This document shows, one piece after another, positions 43,578-52,542 of a stretch of DNA of 64,000 bases. The notes beneath the pieces were generated by a model. That model was given only the letters and a program-made list of their open reading frames with translations, was not told the origin of the DNA and made no database searches. The stretch is taken from NCBI GenBank assembly GCA_905373475.1, contig CAJPTC010000007.1:1-64000 (forward strand). Reading direction: 5' to 3'. Each line of letters begins with the position of its first letter. The stretch's first letter is position 1. The DNA is from Bacteroidia bacterium. GTDB taxonomy: Bacteria; Bacteroidota; Bacteroidia; Bacteroidales; CAJPTX01. A program made the translations under genes and the position numbers.

Positions 43578-44528
43578 ATGAGTAGTACGAAAGCACCAGC
43601 TCAAGACTCAAAATATTTGCTTGAAGAGTTAACCGAATTACGGCACAGGAAGCGCGCTATACTTCTTGGGCATTACTATGCCAACCCAGAGGTACAGGAT
43701 GTCTGCGATTATGTAGGCGACTCCTTAGGTCTATCTCGCGAGGCGGCAAAATCGGAGGCGGATATTATTGTATTCTGTGGCGTACATTTTATGGCAGAGA
43801 CGGCTTCTATTTTGGCGCAGGACAAGAGAGTACTCCTACCCTCCCTAGAGGCGATGTGTTCGCTCGCCAATGGCATTACGGGAGAACAGCTTGCGGCTTG
43901 GCGCGAAGCGCATCCTGGCTATTTTGTAATCTCGTATGTGAATACGACAGCAGACGTAAAGGCCTATACCGATTGTTGCTGCACCTCCTCCAATGCATTG
44001 CAAGTGGTAAAACGTTATGCACCCGATCATCGGTTAATGTTTGCTCCCGATCGAAATCTAGGACGCTACATACGGCTACAAACAGGAATCCCTATGGAAC
44101 TGTGGGACGGCGCTTGCCACGTACACAATGAATTCACTACTGCGGTGATTACGGCGCAAATGCGTAAATATCCCGAGGCACGCGTCTTGGTACACCCCGA
44201 AAGTGCAGGGGCGTCGGAAGATGAAATTCGGAATGACCCACGAGTATTTATAAGTTCCACAACTGGCATGATAAACGAAGCAGCGCGCTGTGCGGAACGA
44301 CAGATATTAGTGGTGACTGAGGAGGGAGTACTGCACAAAATGCGTCAGGTAGCTCCCGAAAAAGAACTTATTCTGGTTGCTCCAACGGCACAATGCGAAC
44401 ACATGAAGCACGCTACGCTACAAAGTGTTGTAGAGTGCCTTCGCGATGAGAAAAACGAGGTACGCGTAGCTCCGTCATTGGCAGCTCGTGCGCGTGTTTC
44501 GATCGATAGGATGCTAGAAATAGGCTAG
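43578..44528 (+). CDS. nadA: Quinolinate synthase
   Basis: NadA condenses iminoaspartate with dihydroxyacetone phosphate to quinolinate using an oxygen-sensitive 4Fe-4S cluster. The 316 residues include GHYYANPEVQDVCDYVGDS (about 31-49), and the cluster cysteines can be placed in EAMCSLANG, in TDCCCTSSNA and in AQCEHMK. It overlaps no gene but lies 4 bases before the acyl-CoA ligase gene, in one operon with nadC. Confidence 0.93.
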   Translation: MSSTKAPAQDSKYLLEELTELRHRKRAILLGHYYANPEVQDVCDYVGDSLGLSREAAKSEADIIVFCGVHFMAETASILAQDKRVLLPSLEAMCSLANGITGEQLAAWREAHPGYFVISYVNTTADVKAYTDCCCTSSNALQVVKRYAPDHRLMFAPDRNLGRYIRLQTGIPMELWDGACHVHNEFTTAVITAQMRKYPEARVLVHPESAGASEDEIRNDPRVFISSTTGMINEAARCAERQILVVTEEGVLHKMRQVAPEKELILVAPTAQCEHMKHATLQSVVECLRDEKNEVRVAPSLAARARVSIDRMLEIG

Positions 44529-44532
44529 CTAA

Positions 44533-46221
44533 ATGCGCGAGCTGGACTGGTCGAGTGCTACGGGGATCAGCGATCTGTTTCGTATCGCATTTTCGCAATG
44601 CTGGGAACGAGTCGCTTTTACTGAGGCCGACGGGACAGATGTCCACTATGAGGATTTGGCGTATAAGGTAGATCAACTGCACCAACTTTTCCGTCGCGCA
44701 GGGCTACAAGCTGGCGACAGAGTAGCTCTACTGGGGTACAATAGCGCACACTGGGCGGCTGTTTATATCGCCACCATCACTTACGGAGCAATTATAGTTC
44801 CGCTACCCGAGGATGTAAAGGATCGGGGACTTTATCGGATTCTAGAACACGCTGAGGCAAAACTCCTTTTTGTGAGTGAACAGATCTGGGAAGAACTCAA
44901 TGAGTTTTACCTTGCCAATCTTGAGGCTATAATCTGTTTACAAAATTGGCAGATTTTTAATACCCAAAATCCGCTTTTACACGAGTGGGAACATATTCAG
45001 GCGGCAGCTCCAAAACGCGAAAAGGCATGGCTATTTTCGCGGATGGAGAAGTATTTCCAGCACAGCCCCGAGACGCCCATTACGCTCTCCTATTCATCGG
45101 GAACTACGGGAACACCCAAAGGTGTTCTACTTGCCATGCGGAGTTTTGTACACAACATGCATTGCGCGCGTAAGGAAGTACTCCTCGCTGTTGGCGATCC
45201 ATTAGTAGCCTCTTTACCCTTCTCACATATCTATGGTCAGGTCTTTGAACTCTTATATGGTTTCCTGAGTGGTGCACATACCTATATGTTATCAAGCTCC
45301 CCGTCTGTCTCTGCAATGAGCGAAGCCTTTATACACTATCGTCCCCGCCTAATCCAGATTGTGCCAGGTATTTTCGAGCGCATTTTCAAGTCGGTTGTTT
45401 CTACGCGGTGGCAACGCCCACTCCCCCATTTCCTGCTCTCATTGCCATTGTTAGGTTCGTTCCTTCGCGCACGGCTACGAAAACAGCTGGATCGCTTATT
45501 TGGCAATAATTTCATGACTGTGGTGCTTGGCGGCACGCTCCTCAACCCTGTGATAGAAGATTTTTTGCACTTCATAGATTTCCGTTACTCGCTAGGGTAT
45601 GGACTTACCGAGAGTGCCGCTTTGGTAACCTATCGCCCCGTATCCGCCAGTAAAACGCGGACTGTAGGACGCCCCATCGAGGGGATGGAGGTTGCAATTC
45701 GCGATACCGACTTTACGGGAGTAGGTACTGTTTTTATTCGGGGCGTTAATTTGATGCTCGGTTATTTCAAAGATGCCGTTGAAACTCGATCTAGTTTTGA
45801 CGATCAGGGCTGGTTTAATACAGGCGATCTTGGCTACATGGATAAGAACAATTACCTTTACGTTAAGGGACGGAGGGAAAATGCGTTGCGTCTGGAAAGT
45901 GGCGCACTTGTCTCGCCTGAGGAATTGGAAAGCCTGATGAATACAATGCCGCATGTGCAAGACTCATTAGTCGTAGAGCGCGACGGAGAATTGGTAATAC
46001 TTGTGCAACCTACACAAGAAGCCAGTACGAGAAAGCGCCTAAGCGAGGCTGAATTATTCTTCCTGATGGAACGAAACCGAGAGCGGTTGAATGCACAGCT
46101 GAGTGCGCCTGTGCGGCTGGCGCGTGTGCAGATCCAATACCAGCCTTTTGAGTTAACCATGAAACAGAATATACGCCGCCAAGCGTATCTGAAAGCAGAT
46201 TTGAGTAGAGGACAGAACTAA
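44533..46221 (+). CDS. Long-chain fatty acid-CoA ligase (AMP-forming)
   Basis: A product of 562 residues of the AMP-binding superfamily that activates a carboxylic acid, probably a fatty acid, through an acyl adenylate. The ATP loop is SYSSGTTGTPKGV (about 185-197), the middle motif YGLTESAA (about 356) and the late motif GWFNTGDLGYMD (about 425-436). The last residues include MKQNIRRQAYL with the expected C-terminal lysine. It is slightly shorter than typical 600-residue bacterial ligases. Operon placement with NAD genes is probably not functional. Confidence 0.85.
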   Translation: MRELDWSSATGISDLFRIAFSQCWERVAFTEADGTDVHYEDLAYKVDQLHQLFRRAGLQAGDRVALLGYNSAHWAAVYIATITYGAIIVPLPEDVKDRGLYRILEHAEAKLLFVSEQIWEELNEFYLANLEAIICLQNWQIFNTQNPLLHEWEHIQAAAPKREKAWLFSRMEKYFQHSPETPITLSYSSGTTGTPKGVLLAMRSFVHNMHCARKEVLLAVGDPLVASLPFSHIYGQVFELLYGFLSGAHTYMLSSSPSVSAMSEAFIHYRPRLIQIVPGIFERIFKSVVSTRWQRPLPHFLLSLPLLGSFLRARLRKQLDRLFGNNFMTVVLGGTLLNPVIEDFLHFIDFRYSLGYGLTESAALVTYRPVSASKTRTVGRPIEGMEVAIRDTDFTGVGTVFIRGVNLMLGYFKDAVETRSSFDDQGWFNTGDLGYMDKNNYLYVKGRRENALRLESGALVSPEELESLMNTMPHVQDSLVVERDGELVILVQPTQEASTRKRLSEAELFFLMERNRERLNAQLSAPVRLARVQIQYQPFELTMKQNIRRQAYLKADLSRGQN

Positions 46222-46307
46222 ACGTTCTGTTACTGCTCCCCTGATTCTTCTGTGTATGATTTGAGAGAGAATAAACGTTAATAGGAAATAAGGAAAGGTT
46301 TTGAGAA

Positions 46308-47375
46308 ATGAGAGTAGGAAGAATATTACTCCTTGGGCTGTTTGTCAGCGGACTAGGCATGTCTGCTGCATTCGCACAGCCTGCGGACGGGCATGCGGAT
46401 TATTCCGATGATGCTACAAACGGTTACAAACGGGCAGATAAGACTACACCTGCCAACATCTCGTATCAAACAGAGGGGAAGACACTGCCATATTATGTAG
46501 CTCCAAGCAAGATTTCACACCCAGCCTTGAGTATACCTCGTAATGTCTTGGTATTTACTCCAAGTGATTTACATGCGACATGGAAATGGACAGAGAACGG
46601 AACAACCTTTTTGACTCTCCCTGCGGGTTCTCAAGCAGATAACAAAGCCGACATTACGGTCAATACCCCAGGGACTGCCAATGTTGAAGTAGTTGAGGTA
46701 AGCCCAGATTGTGGAGATGGAGCTATGTCCAAAATCCAGATTATTGGTACAGGGAAGCCTAAATTAAAAGTCCTTAGTGCAGAACTGGTTACTGTTGGAA
46801 CAATTACTGCAGCTGCAACTACTGGGACTAATGTGATTCCTGCTGCGCAGAGTATGAAGGGTTTCATGTACTCCACCTGCGATATCTCAAAAGTAAATGG
46901 GAAATCTGTTAAACTGACCTTGCAGTCAACAGAAGATAATCTTCCCGTTGCAGATGTATTACGTAAGTATTCATTTACCGTCAACTGTGTTATATATCGC
47001 CATAAAAACGATGGTACATATACTATTGATGGAGCGAGCACGGCATCTATTGATCATAACTCAGCAAATAAAGCATTTGTAGACGGAGCAACGGGCTCTG
47101 ATTTTACTGTTACTATTCCAGCAATCACAGCTCCTGATCCTGTACAAAATGAAGACTATGTGGATGTGATCTTCTACCTCGGAGGTTCTGAAGGTCGCGA
47201 CGGCGTGGCATCTTCTATATCTCATCGTTCAGACAATCCGCTTACAGCGGGCTTTACAACGGCTAATATTACAAGCTACCCATACGATAAGACCAATGAC
47301 GAATTGTTCGCAATGGTACGCTTAACCGACAAGCCGAAGACTGGTCCTATCTATCATATTCCTTACAACTACTAG
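46308..47375 (+). CDS. Secreted protein of the T9SS type-B cassette, function unknown
   Basis: A product of 355 residues with a signal peptide (about 1-23, cut after AFA). The rest is Thr/Ala/Asp-rich and beta-like, with NTPGTANVEVVEVSPDCGD suggesting an Ig- or PKD-like module near 110-130. No C-terminal sorting domain is recognisable: it ends KTGPIYHIPYNY. It precedes a protein with a type-B T9SS sorting domain and a PorP/SprF protein. A long hairpin separates it from them, so it may be made in excess. Confidence 0.6.
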   Translation: MRVGRILLLGLFVSGLGMSAAFAQPADGHADYSDDATNGYKRADKTTPANISYQTEGKTLPYYVAPSKISHPALSIPRNVLVFTPSDLHATWKWTENGTTFLTLPAGSQADNKADITVNTPGTANVEVVEVSPDCGDGAMSKIQIIGTGKPKLKVLSAELVTVGTITAAATTGTNVIPAAQSMKGFMYSTCDISKVNGKSVKLTLQSTEDNLPVADVLRKYSFTVNCVIYRHKNDGTYTIDGASTASIDHNSANKAFVDGATGSDFTVTIPAITAPDPVQNEDYVDVIFYLGGSEGRDGVASSISHRSDNPLTAGFTTANITSYPYDKTNDELFAMVRLTDKPKTGPIYHIPYNY

Positions 47376-47392
47376 TGTAAGAACAGAAGCGG

Positions 47393-47427
47393 ACGTGTGG
47401 CTGCCTGACGAAACCCGTCGGGCAGCC
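47393..47427 (+). terminator. Long hairpin between the first two cassette genes
   Basis: A 12-bp core stem (47399-47410 with 47416-47427, one wobble) extends outward by about five more wobble-rich pairs. TTTTT follows about 12 bases downstream. It may act as a leaky terminator or as an RNA-stabilising hairpin. Confidence 0.6.
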
Positions 47428-47473
47428 GTGCGCCCCTCATTTTTCGCAGAAAACGAAGTGTAGTAAATTGTCC

Positions 47474-48694
47474 ATGTCGCAGATCGTGAAGCCCCGAGAA
47501 CTCGCATTCTTGCTCTTCATTCTATTCTTCCTCTTGCCGCAGGCGCAAGCAGGAACACGGAAGGATCTGCGTAAGCCCCGAGCTTTTCAAGAACCAGAAT
47601 GGGGTGCGCCACAAGAACAGCTACCCAGTGTATGCTATGGCGATAAGCAGAAATATGGAGTAAAGGGAGAAAACGGGACGGCAACCTTCATCTGGACTGC
47701 CTATACCTTCCTATCCAATGGCACACGTGTAGATGTGGCGCTTAGCGATATTGCACTTCTCAATCCGCGCGGCGATAGTATCGCTATTACTTGGAAAGAC
47801 AAGGACAATGCGAACGTTGGGGGTATCTATACTATCGAAGTGGTGCAACAGACCGCCTGTGGGCTCAGTATGCCCTATAAAACCGACATTGTAGTCAATA
47901 CAAGCGATATGCTTGTGCGAAAGGAATTCGTAGAATTCTGTGAAAACGAACCGCCTTTCAAGATTGATTTTTCTAAACTTCCCACCTTCCAAGACGCTAC
48001 GCGCCTCTACATTCACCCCTCAAGTTCTCCGCTTTCCTCGCCCGATCTTACTGTTACCGATACGGTAACCCAAAGAGTAAGATATTACTTGCCAGACTAT
48101 TCTTGTGCATACGCTGGCGTAAAGGCGGTTCTGATTCCGCCGCCAAGTTTCGACCTCGGACCAGATATTGCTATCCGCGACGACGACGAACATCAAATAG
48201 ACGTTTATAACCCTTCGTTTACCAAATACGAGTGGTCTACCGATAATACCACCGCCGCATGGTGGGCATACGTTACCTCCAACACCTCGAGCATTACTCT
48301 GCATGGCTACGATGGTAGTCAGTTCATACGCCTAAAAGTTACCAATGAGGCGGGGTGTTCTTCTACCGATTCTATTCAGGTGACGGCGCTTGCCGAAACA
48401 CTGTTGCGCATACCAGCTGCTTTCACGCCCAATGGCGACGGAATAAACGATACGTGGGAACTAGGGGTAGATCCTACCGCGCGTCACCCTTCGACGATTC
48501 CCGAGGTTACCGAAGTCCGTGTTTACGACCGTTGGGGCTCGCTCGTATGGTATAAAAATGACGGCTATGAGCCATGGGATGGGGTAGATATGCGGGGACG
48601 TATTCTGCCCGTCGATTCGTATCATTACGAGATCGTTTACATTGAGGGCAACGAACAGAAGCTCGCACGAGGCTCTGTTACCATAGTACGTTAG
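47474..48694 (+). CDS. Secreted protein with a T9SS type-B (gliding-motility) C-terminal domain
   Basis: A product of 406 residues from ATG 47474 (TTG 47468 adds two residues). A signal peptide covers about 1-27 (ending AQAG). The middle has Ig-like beta regions. The last 95 residues, with IPAAFTPNGDGINDTWELG, VRVYDRWGSLVWYKND and SYHYEIVY, form the type-B sorting domain (TIGR04131-like) that sends proteins through the T9SS. Such cargo depends on a PorP/SprF-like protein, which is encoded 18 bases downstream. Confidence 0.88.
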   Translation: MSQIVKPRELAFLLFILFFLLPQAQAGTRKDLRKPRAFQEPEWGAPQEQLPSVCYGDKQKYGVKGENGTATFIWTAYTFLSNGTRVDVALSDIALLNPRGDSIAITWKDKDNANVGGIYTIEVVQQTACGLSMPYKTDIVVNTSDMLVRKEFVEFCENEPPFKIDFSKLPTFQDATRLYIHPSSSPLSSPDLTVTDTVTQRVRYYLPDYSCAYAGVKAVLIPPPSFDLGPDIAIRDDDEHQIDVYNPSFTKYEWSTDNTTAAWWAYVTSNTSSITLHGYDGSQFIRLKVTNEAGCSSTDSIQVTALAETLLRIPAAFTPNGDGINDTWELGVDPTARHPSTIPEVTEVRVYDRWGSLVWYKNDGYEPWDGVDMRGRILPVDSYHYEIVYIEGNEQKLARGSVTIVR

Positions 48695-48712
48695 AAGGAG
48701 GGGGAAGGTGAG

Positions 48713-49741
48713 ATGAAAAAAACAAAAGGCGCTATTTCTTTGCACAGTCTCCTTCTTTGCCTCGTTTGTATCCTTTTCGCCTTTATGGGGGAAAGTTACG
48801 CGCAGCAGCAAATTGTATATAATCAGTATCTACAGAACCCCTACTACGTGAACCCCGCCTTTTCGGGTACGGATGGCATTACAGAGTTTGTACTATTAGC
48901 CCGCGAGCAATGGATAGGCTACAAGGATCGTCCGCGTACCTATTCTTTGAACTTCCAGATGAACCTCCTAGACAATCCTGTTTTAGGCACGCCTCTTGAG
49001 ACCAAAAGCGTGCGACGCGGCTCATCTGCGCGTACTACGAATGAGATTTTCAGAAACGCGAGTATGGGCGTAGCGGGGACGTTAATAAACGACGTAAACG
49101 GGCGCGTACGTCGTACTGGGATACAAGCTTCCTATTCGTACCAAATCCTCGCAGGAGACTGGATGTTAGCCGCAGGACTCGGGATGTCGTTCATGCAGTA
49201 CAAGGTGAATGTATTACCCACAGACCTTTTTGATATTCGTGTTGACGACCCACTTATTACGGCAGGTAAGCCCATCAAGGGCTATGCTCCCGATTTTAAT
49301 ATCGGTTTCGCCGTCTCCAATGGACGCTATTGGGGGGGGCTCTCCGTCACCTCCTTGCTACAGAATTCATTGCAATTCGGCACATACAACGAGAAGAACG
49401 TTTATCGCCAATTAACTCAACTCTACTTTCTGAGTGGGTACAAGATAGAACTGCGCCGTGGTGTAATATTCGAGCCTTCTGCCATGCTTACGCTCAATGG
49501 GCGCACACAATGGACGGCAGATATTAACTTCAAGGTTGAATCCGAACACAGGTTCTGGGGCGCAGTAGGTTACCGCACGCTTTCAGACATTACAGTCTCT
49601 GGGGGTGTTCGCTACAATCGGCTCACATTTGGTTACGCCTTTAGCTATACAGTGGCAGGTCCAGAAGTCATTGGCAAGTACGGTACGCACGAACTGATGG
49701 TAGGTTTTCGTGTAGCCCCTCGAAAGCTAGAGAATAAATAG
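48713..49741 (+). CDS. PorP/SprF family outer-membrane protein
   Basis: A product of 342 residues with a signal peptide (about 1-26) and the family opening QQIVYNQYLQNPYYVNPAFS, followed by GTDGITEFVLLAREQWIG and a C-terminal barrel. PorP/SprF proteins are T9SS-associated barrels that help secretion or surface anchoring of cargo with type-B sorting domains, here the preceding gene product. A good ribosome site (GAAGGAGGGGG) precedes the ATG. Whether this is the core PorP or a cargo-specific paralogue cannot be told; the pairing suggests a paralogue. Confidence 0.88.
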   Translation: MKKTKGAISLHSLLLCLVCILFAFMGESYAQQQIVYNQYLQNPYYVNPAFSGTDGITEFVLLAREQWIGYKDRPRTYSLNFQMNLLDNPVLGTPLETKSVRRGSSARTTNEIFRNASMGVAGTLINDVNGRVRRTGIQASYSYQILAGDWMLAAGLGMSFMQYKVNVLPTDLFDIRVDDPLITAGKPIKGYAPDFNIGFAVSNGRYWGGLSVTSLLQNSLQFGTYNEKNVYRQLTQLYFLSGYKIELRRGVIFEPSAMLTLNGRTQWTADINFKVESEHRFWGAVGYRTLSDITVSGGVRYNRLTFGYAFSYTVAGPEVIGKYGTHELMVGFRVAPRKLENK

Positions 49742-50002
49742 ATTTTTCTCACCCTAGTTCGCCCTAGGGACAACGCATTGCAATTTACGTTACCAAACGA
49801 GATTTGCATCCGTTACGTTATGACCTCCAGATTACACACTGCACTGGGAAATTGGTGCAACATCGTTTATCCGAAGTAAGTAAGACATGCGCACTACGGA
49901 ACTCGTAGTGCCTTTTTCGCGCCTCTTAGCGGTAACGTTATATGACACACCAAATCTAAAATTTGCGCTTAATTTGCGCCCCTACTTAATTCCTATTCTA
50001 TT
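49742..50002. other. Intergenic region before mutS2
   Basis: No ORF of note. CCCTAG (about 49757) and CTAGGG (about 49769) form a small hairpin soon after the porP stop. A good terminator at 49891-49917 lies 150 bases after the stop, which leaves room for a 3' UTR or a small RNA of about 120 bases. The mutS2 start is a TTG near the end. Confidence 0.5.
49891..49917 (+). terminator. Terminator 150 bases after the PorP gene
   Basis: GCACTACG (49891-49898) and CGTAGTGC (49904-49911) are perfect arms with a 5-base loop, followed by C and five T. Confidence 0.75.
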
Positions 50003-52411
50003 TTGATTACTTATCCGCAAGATTTTGAAGTACGTACTGGTTTTGCTCAAGTACGCGCCGAGGTACAAGAATTGGCCGTAACGAATACAGCTAAACAACG
50101 CATAGCGGCAGCCTCTTTTTCAACCGCCCTTGATGCGATCGAACAGAACCTACACTTGCTACGTGAACTGAAAGAATATCTACTTTTCCATGCGCTGAGT
50201 GAAGAGTATTTCGTAGACCTCACCGAACTCCTCCTCATTTTAGCACAACCTGAGCGTAGTCTCCGCGAAGAAGATTTTGCGACGCTACGAACTGCACTCC
50301 ATTCCGTTCTATTCCTCCAGTCAATATTTGGCGAAGGGCAGGAAGTACAGAATCTGCACAGGCTTGTTACTAAGGGCGAAGTGCCCGATGAGGTGCGCCG
50401 TGAAATAGATGCAGTACTCGACCGAACAGGGCATCTGAAAGATAATGCCTCGCCCGAATTACAACAGATCCGGAGCCAGTTAAATGCAAAGGCGAACCGT
50501 GTTTCGCGGAAGATGGAGGAGCTATTAGCCCGTTGTCAACGCGATGGATATTCCGACGCCAATGCACAAGTTATGGTTCGCGATGGGCGCTTGGTACTCC
50601 CTATTGCAGCGCAACATAAACGGAAAATACCCTCCTTACAGTTAGGAGCTTCTTCAACAGGACAAACACTCTTTGTTACCCCATTTGAAGTCCTCGAACT
50701 AGAGAACGAAATCACAGAACTCGAGCAACGAGAACAAGCCGAAATAGCGCGCATTCTGTTAGAATTGACCGATCGCTGTCGTCCGTATCTCACGCCTCTC
50801 GCTTCTTGTTGCGAACTCCTTCTATCAACAGACGTCCTACGTGCCAAGACGCTTTATGCCTTACAAGTTGGGGGGAGTTGCCCGATACTTTCGCACGAGC
50901 GCCAATTGGTTTTGCGCGAGGCACAGCACCCCGTACTTCTAAAACGCATGCAACGTGTAGGCACAGCTCCCGTTCCGCTTACTCTTTCATTAACCCCTAC
51001 ACAACGCGTCGTGGTGATTTCTGGTCCTAATGCTGGAGGTAAATCTGTGGCATTGCAGACGGTAGCACTAGCCGTCTATATGTTGCAATGTGGCTTTCTA
51101 CCGCTGGTCAAAGAAAACAGCGAGATGTGCCTCTTTGAAAACCTCCTACTAGATATCGGCGATGCGCAATCTATAGAGAATGATTTATCTACGTATAGTT
51201 CGCATCTCAAATCTATGAGGTTCTTTACAGAGCATGCGAATCCCAAAACGCTTTTTTTGGTCGATGAGATGGGTTCTGGCACAGAACCAACAGCTGGCGG
51301 AGCTATTGCAGAGGCTACTCTCAACGCGCTATACCAACAGGGCGCATACGGCATAGTCACTACGCACTATGCTTGTATAAAAAATTTGGCAACGCGAACA
51401 GAAGGAATGCAGAATGCCTCTATGCGCTACAATCTAGATACTCTTTCGCCGCTCTATGTGCTTGACATGGGCGCTCCTGGTAGTAGTTATGCCTTTGAAA
51501 TTGCGCACAAAATGGGTCTAGCCGACTCGGTGATTCGGGAGGCAGAAGTACTTGCAGGGAAGGAGTATATCAGTCTCGAAGAACAATTACGTCTGGCAGT
51601 CGCCGAGCGCCGTGCTTTAGATATAAAGACACAAGAGGTAGAGGAGCTTCGGGCAGAGAGCGCCGCGTTACGCGAAAAATTAGCCTCCGAACAAGCCTCT
51701 ATTGCCGAACGAAGACAGAAGATATTGGCAGAGGCACGACGTCAAGCGCAAGAAATGCTACGCGATTGTAATAGGACGATCGAGGAGACGGTACGCTTGA
51801 TAAAAGAGAGCAATGCCGACAAGGAAACGACAAAGCGTGTACGCGACGAATTGAAATTCTACCAATCGTTTGTAGAATCGGAGGCAAAAACAGAGGCAAA
51901 AGAGGTGAAAAAGGAAGTAGCACAAACACCCGAAATAACAGTGGGTGCTACTGTGCGCGTAATGAATGGCACAACTACGGGACAAGTTGTTAATGTGAAA
52001 GGAAAAAAAATTGTAGTGGCAGTGGGACAAGTTATGACCACGCTCAACCTTTCGGATGTGCAACTCGTAGGGACTGGGAAAGGAGCGCAACAAGCAACAA
52101 CAAGCCCACAAGGGCGGATGACGCGAAGTATCACGCCACAGAGTTCGATGCGACAACGACGGCTAAACTTTTCGCCCAATCTCGATATCCGCGGCATGCG
52201 AGGCGATGAAGCCATGGATTTAGTAAGGCATTTCCTAGATGATGCACAGATGTTCAACATCCCGTTTGTAAGCATACTCCATGGTAAGGGGACTGGCATA
52301 CTGCGCAATCTGTTGCACGACTATCTGCGTCATGCTTCTTTTGTAGATAGCTTTACGAACACCTCTCCCACTTGCGGCGACAGTGGCATTACCGAAGTAT
52401 ACCTAAAGTAA
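50003..52411 (+). CDS. mutS2: MutS2 family protein
   Basis: MutS2 proteins act on recombination intermediates or rescue collided ribosomes; they are not mismatch-repair MutS. The 802 residues start at a TTG (reading ITYPQDFEVRTGF, which lines up with the usual IYPxxFExKxGF opening). The ATPase has Walker A ISGPNAGGKSVALQT (about 336-350) and the MutS block LFLVDEMGSGTEPTAGGAIA. A coiled coil lies at about 510-630 and an Smr nuclease domain closes the protein (about 720-802, LDIRGMRGDEAM and ILHGKGTGILR). Confidence 0.92.
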   Translation: MITYPQDFEVRTGFAQVRAEVQELAVTNTAKQRIAAASFSTALDAIEQNLHLLRELKEYLLFHALSEEYFVDLTELLLILAQPERSLREEDFATLRTALHSVLFLQSIFGEGQEVQNLHRLVTKGEVPDEVRREIDAVLDRTGHLKDNASPELQQIRSQLNAKANRVSRKMEELLARCQRDGYSDANAQVMVRDGRLVLPIAAQHKRKIPSLQLGASSTGQTLFVTPFEVLELENEITELEQREQAEIARILLELTDRCRPYLTPLASCCELLLSTDVLRAKTLYALQVGGSCPILSHERQLVLREAQHPVLLKRMQRVGTAPVPLTLSLTPTQRVVVISGPNAGGKSVALQTVALAVYMLQCGFLPLVKENSEMCLFENLLLDIGDAQSIENDLSTYSSHLKSMRFFTEHANPKTLFLVDEMGSGTEPTAGGAIAEATLNALYQQGAYGIVTTHYACIKNLATRTEGMQNASMRYNLDTLSPLYVLDMGAPGSSYAFEIAHKMGLADSVIREAEVLAGKEYISLEEQLRLAVAERRALDIKTQEVEELRAESAALREKLASEQASIAERRQKILAEARRQAQEMLRDCNRTIEETVRLIKESNADKETTKRVRDELKFYQSFVESEAKTEAKEVKKEVAQTPEITVGATVRVMNGTTTGQVVNVKGKKIVVAVGQVMTTLNLSDVQLVGTGKGAQQATTSPQGRMTRSITPQSSMRQRRLNFSPNLDIRGMRGDEAMDLVRHFLDDAQMFNIPFVSILHGKGTGILRNLLHDYLRHASFVDSFTNTSPTCGDSGITEVYLK

Positions 52412-52542
52412 CGGGGAAAGACTCAATATAACCACGCATTTTGTTCCTCTTTGCGCCACGAATACGGAATAAAATACTAACTTCGAAGATGTGCGGACAG
52501 GGTATGAGGGGGATGTATAAATAACTTAGGAGGTTCATTATC

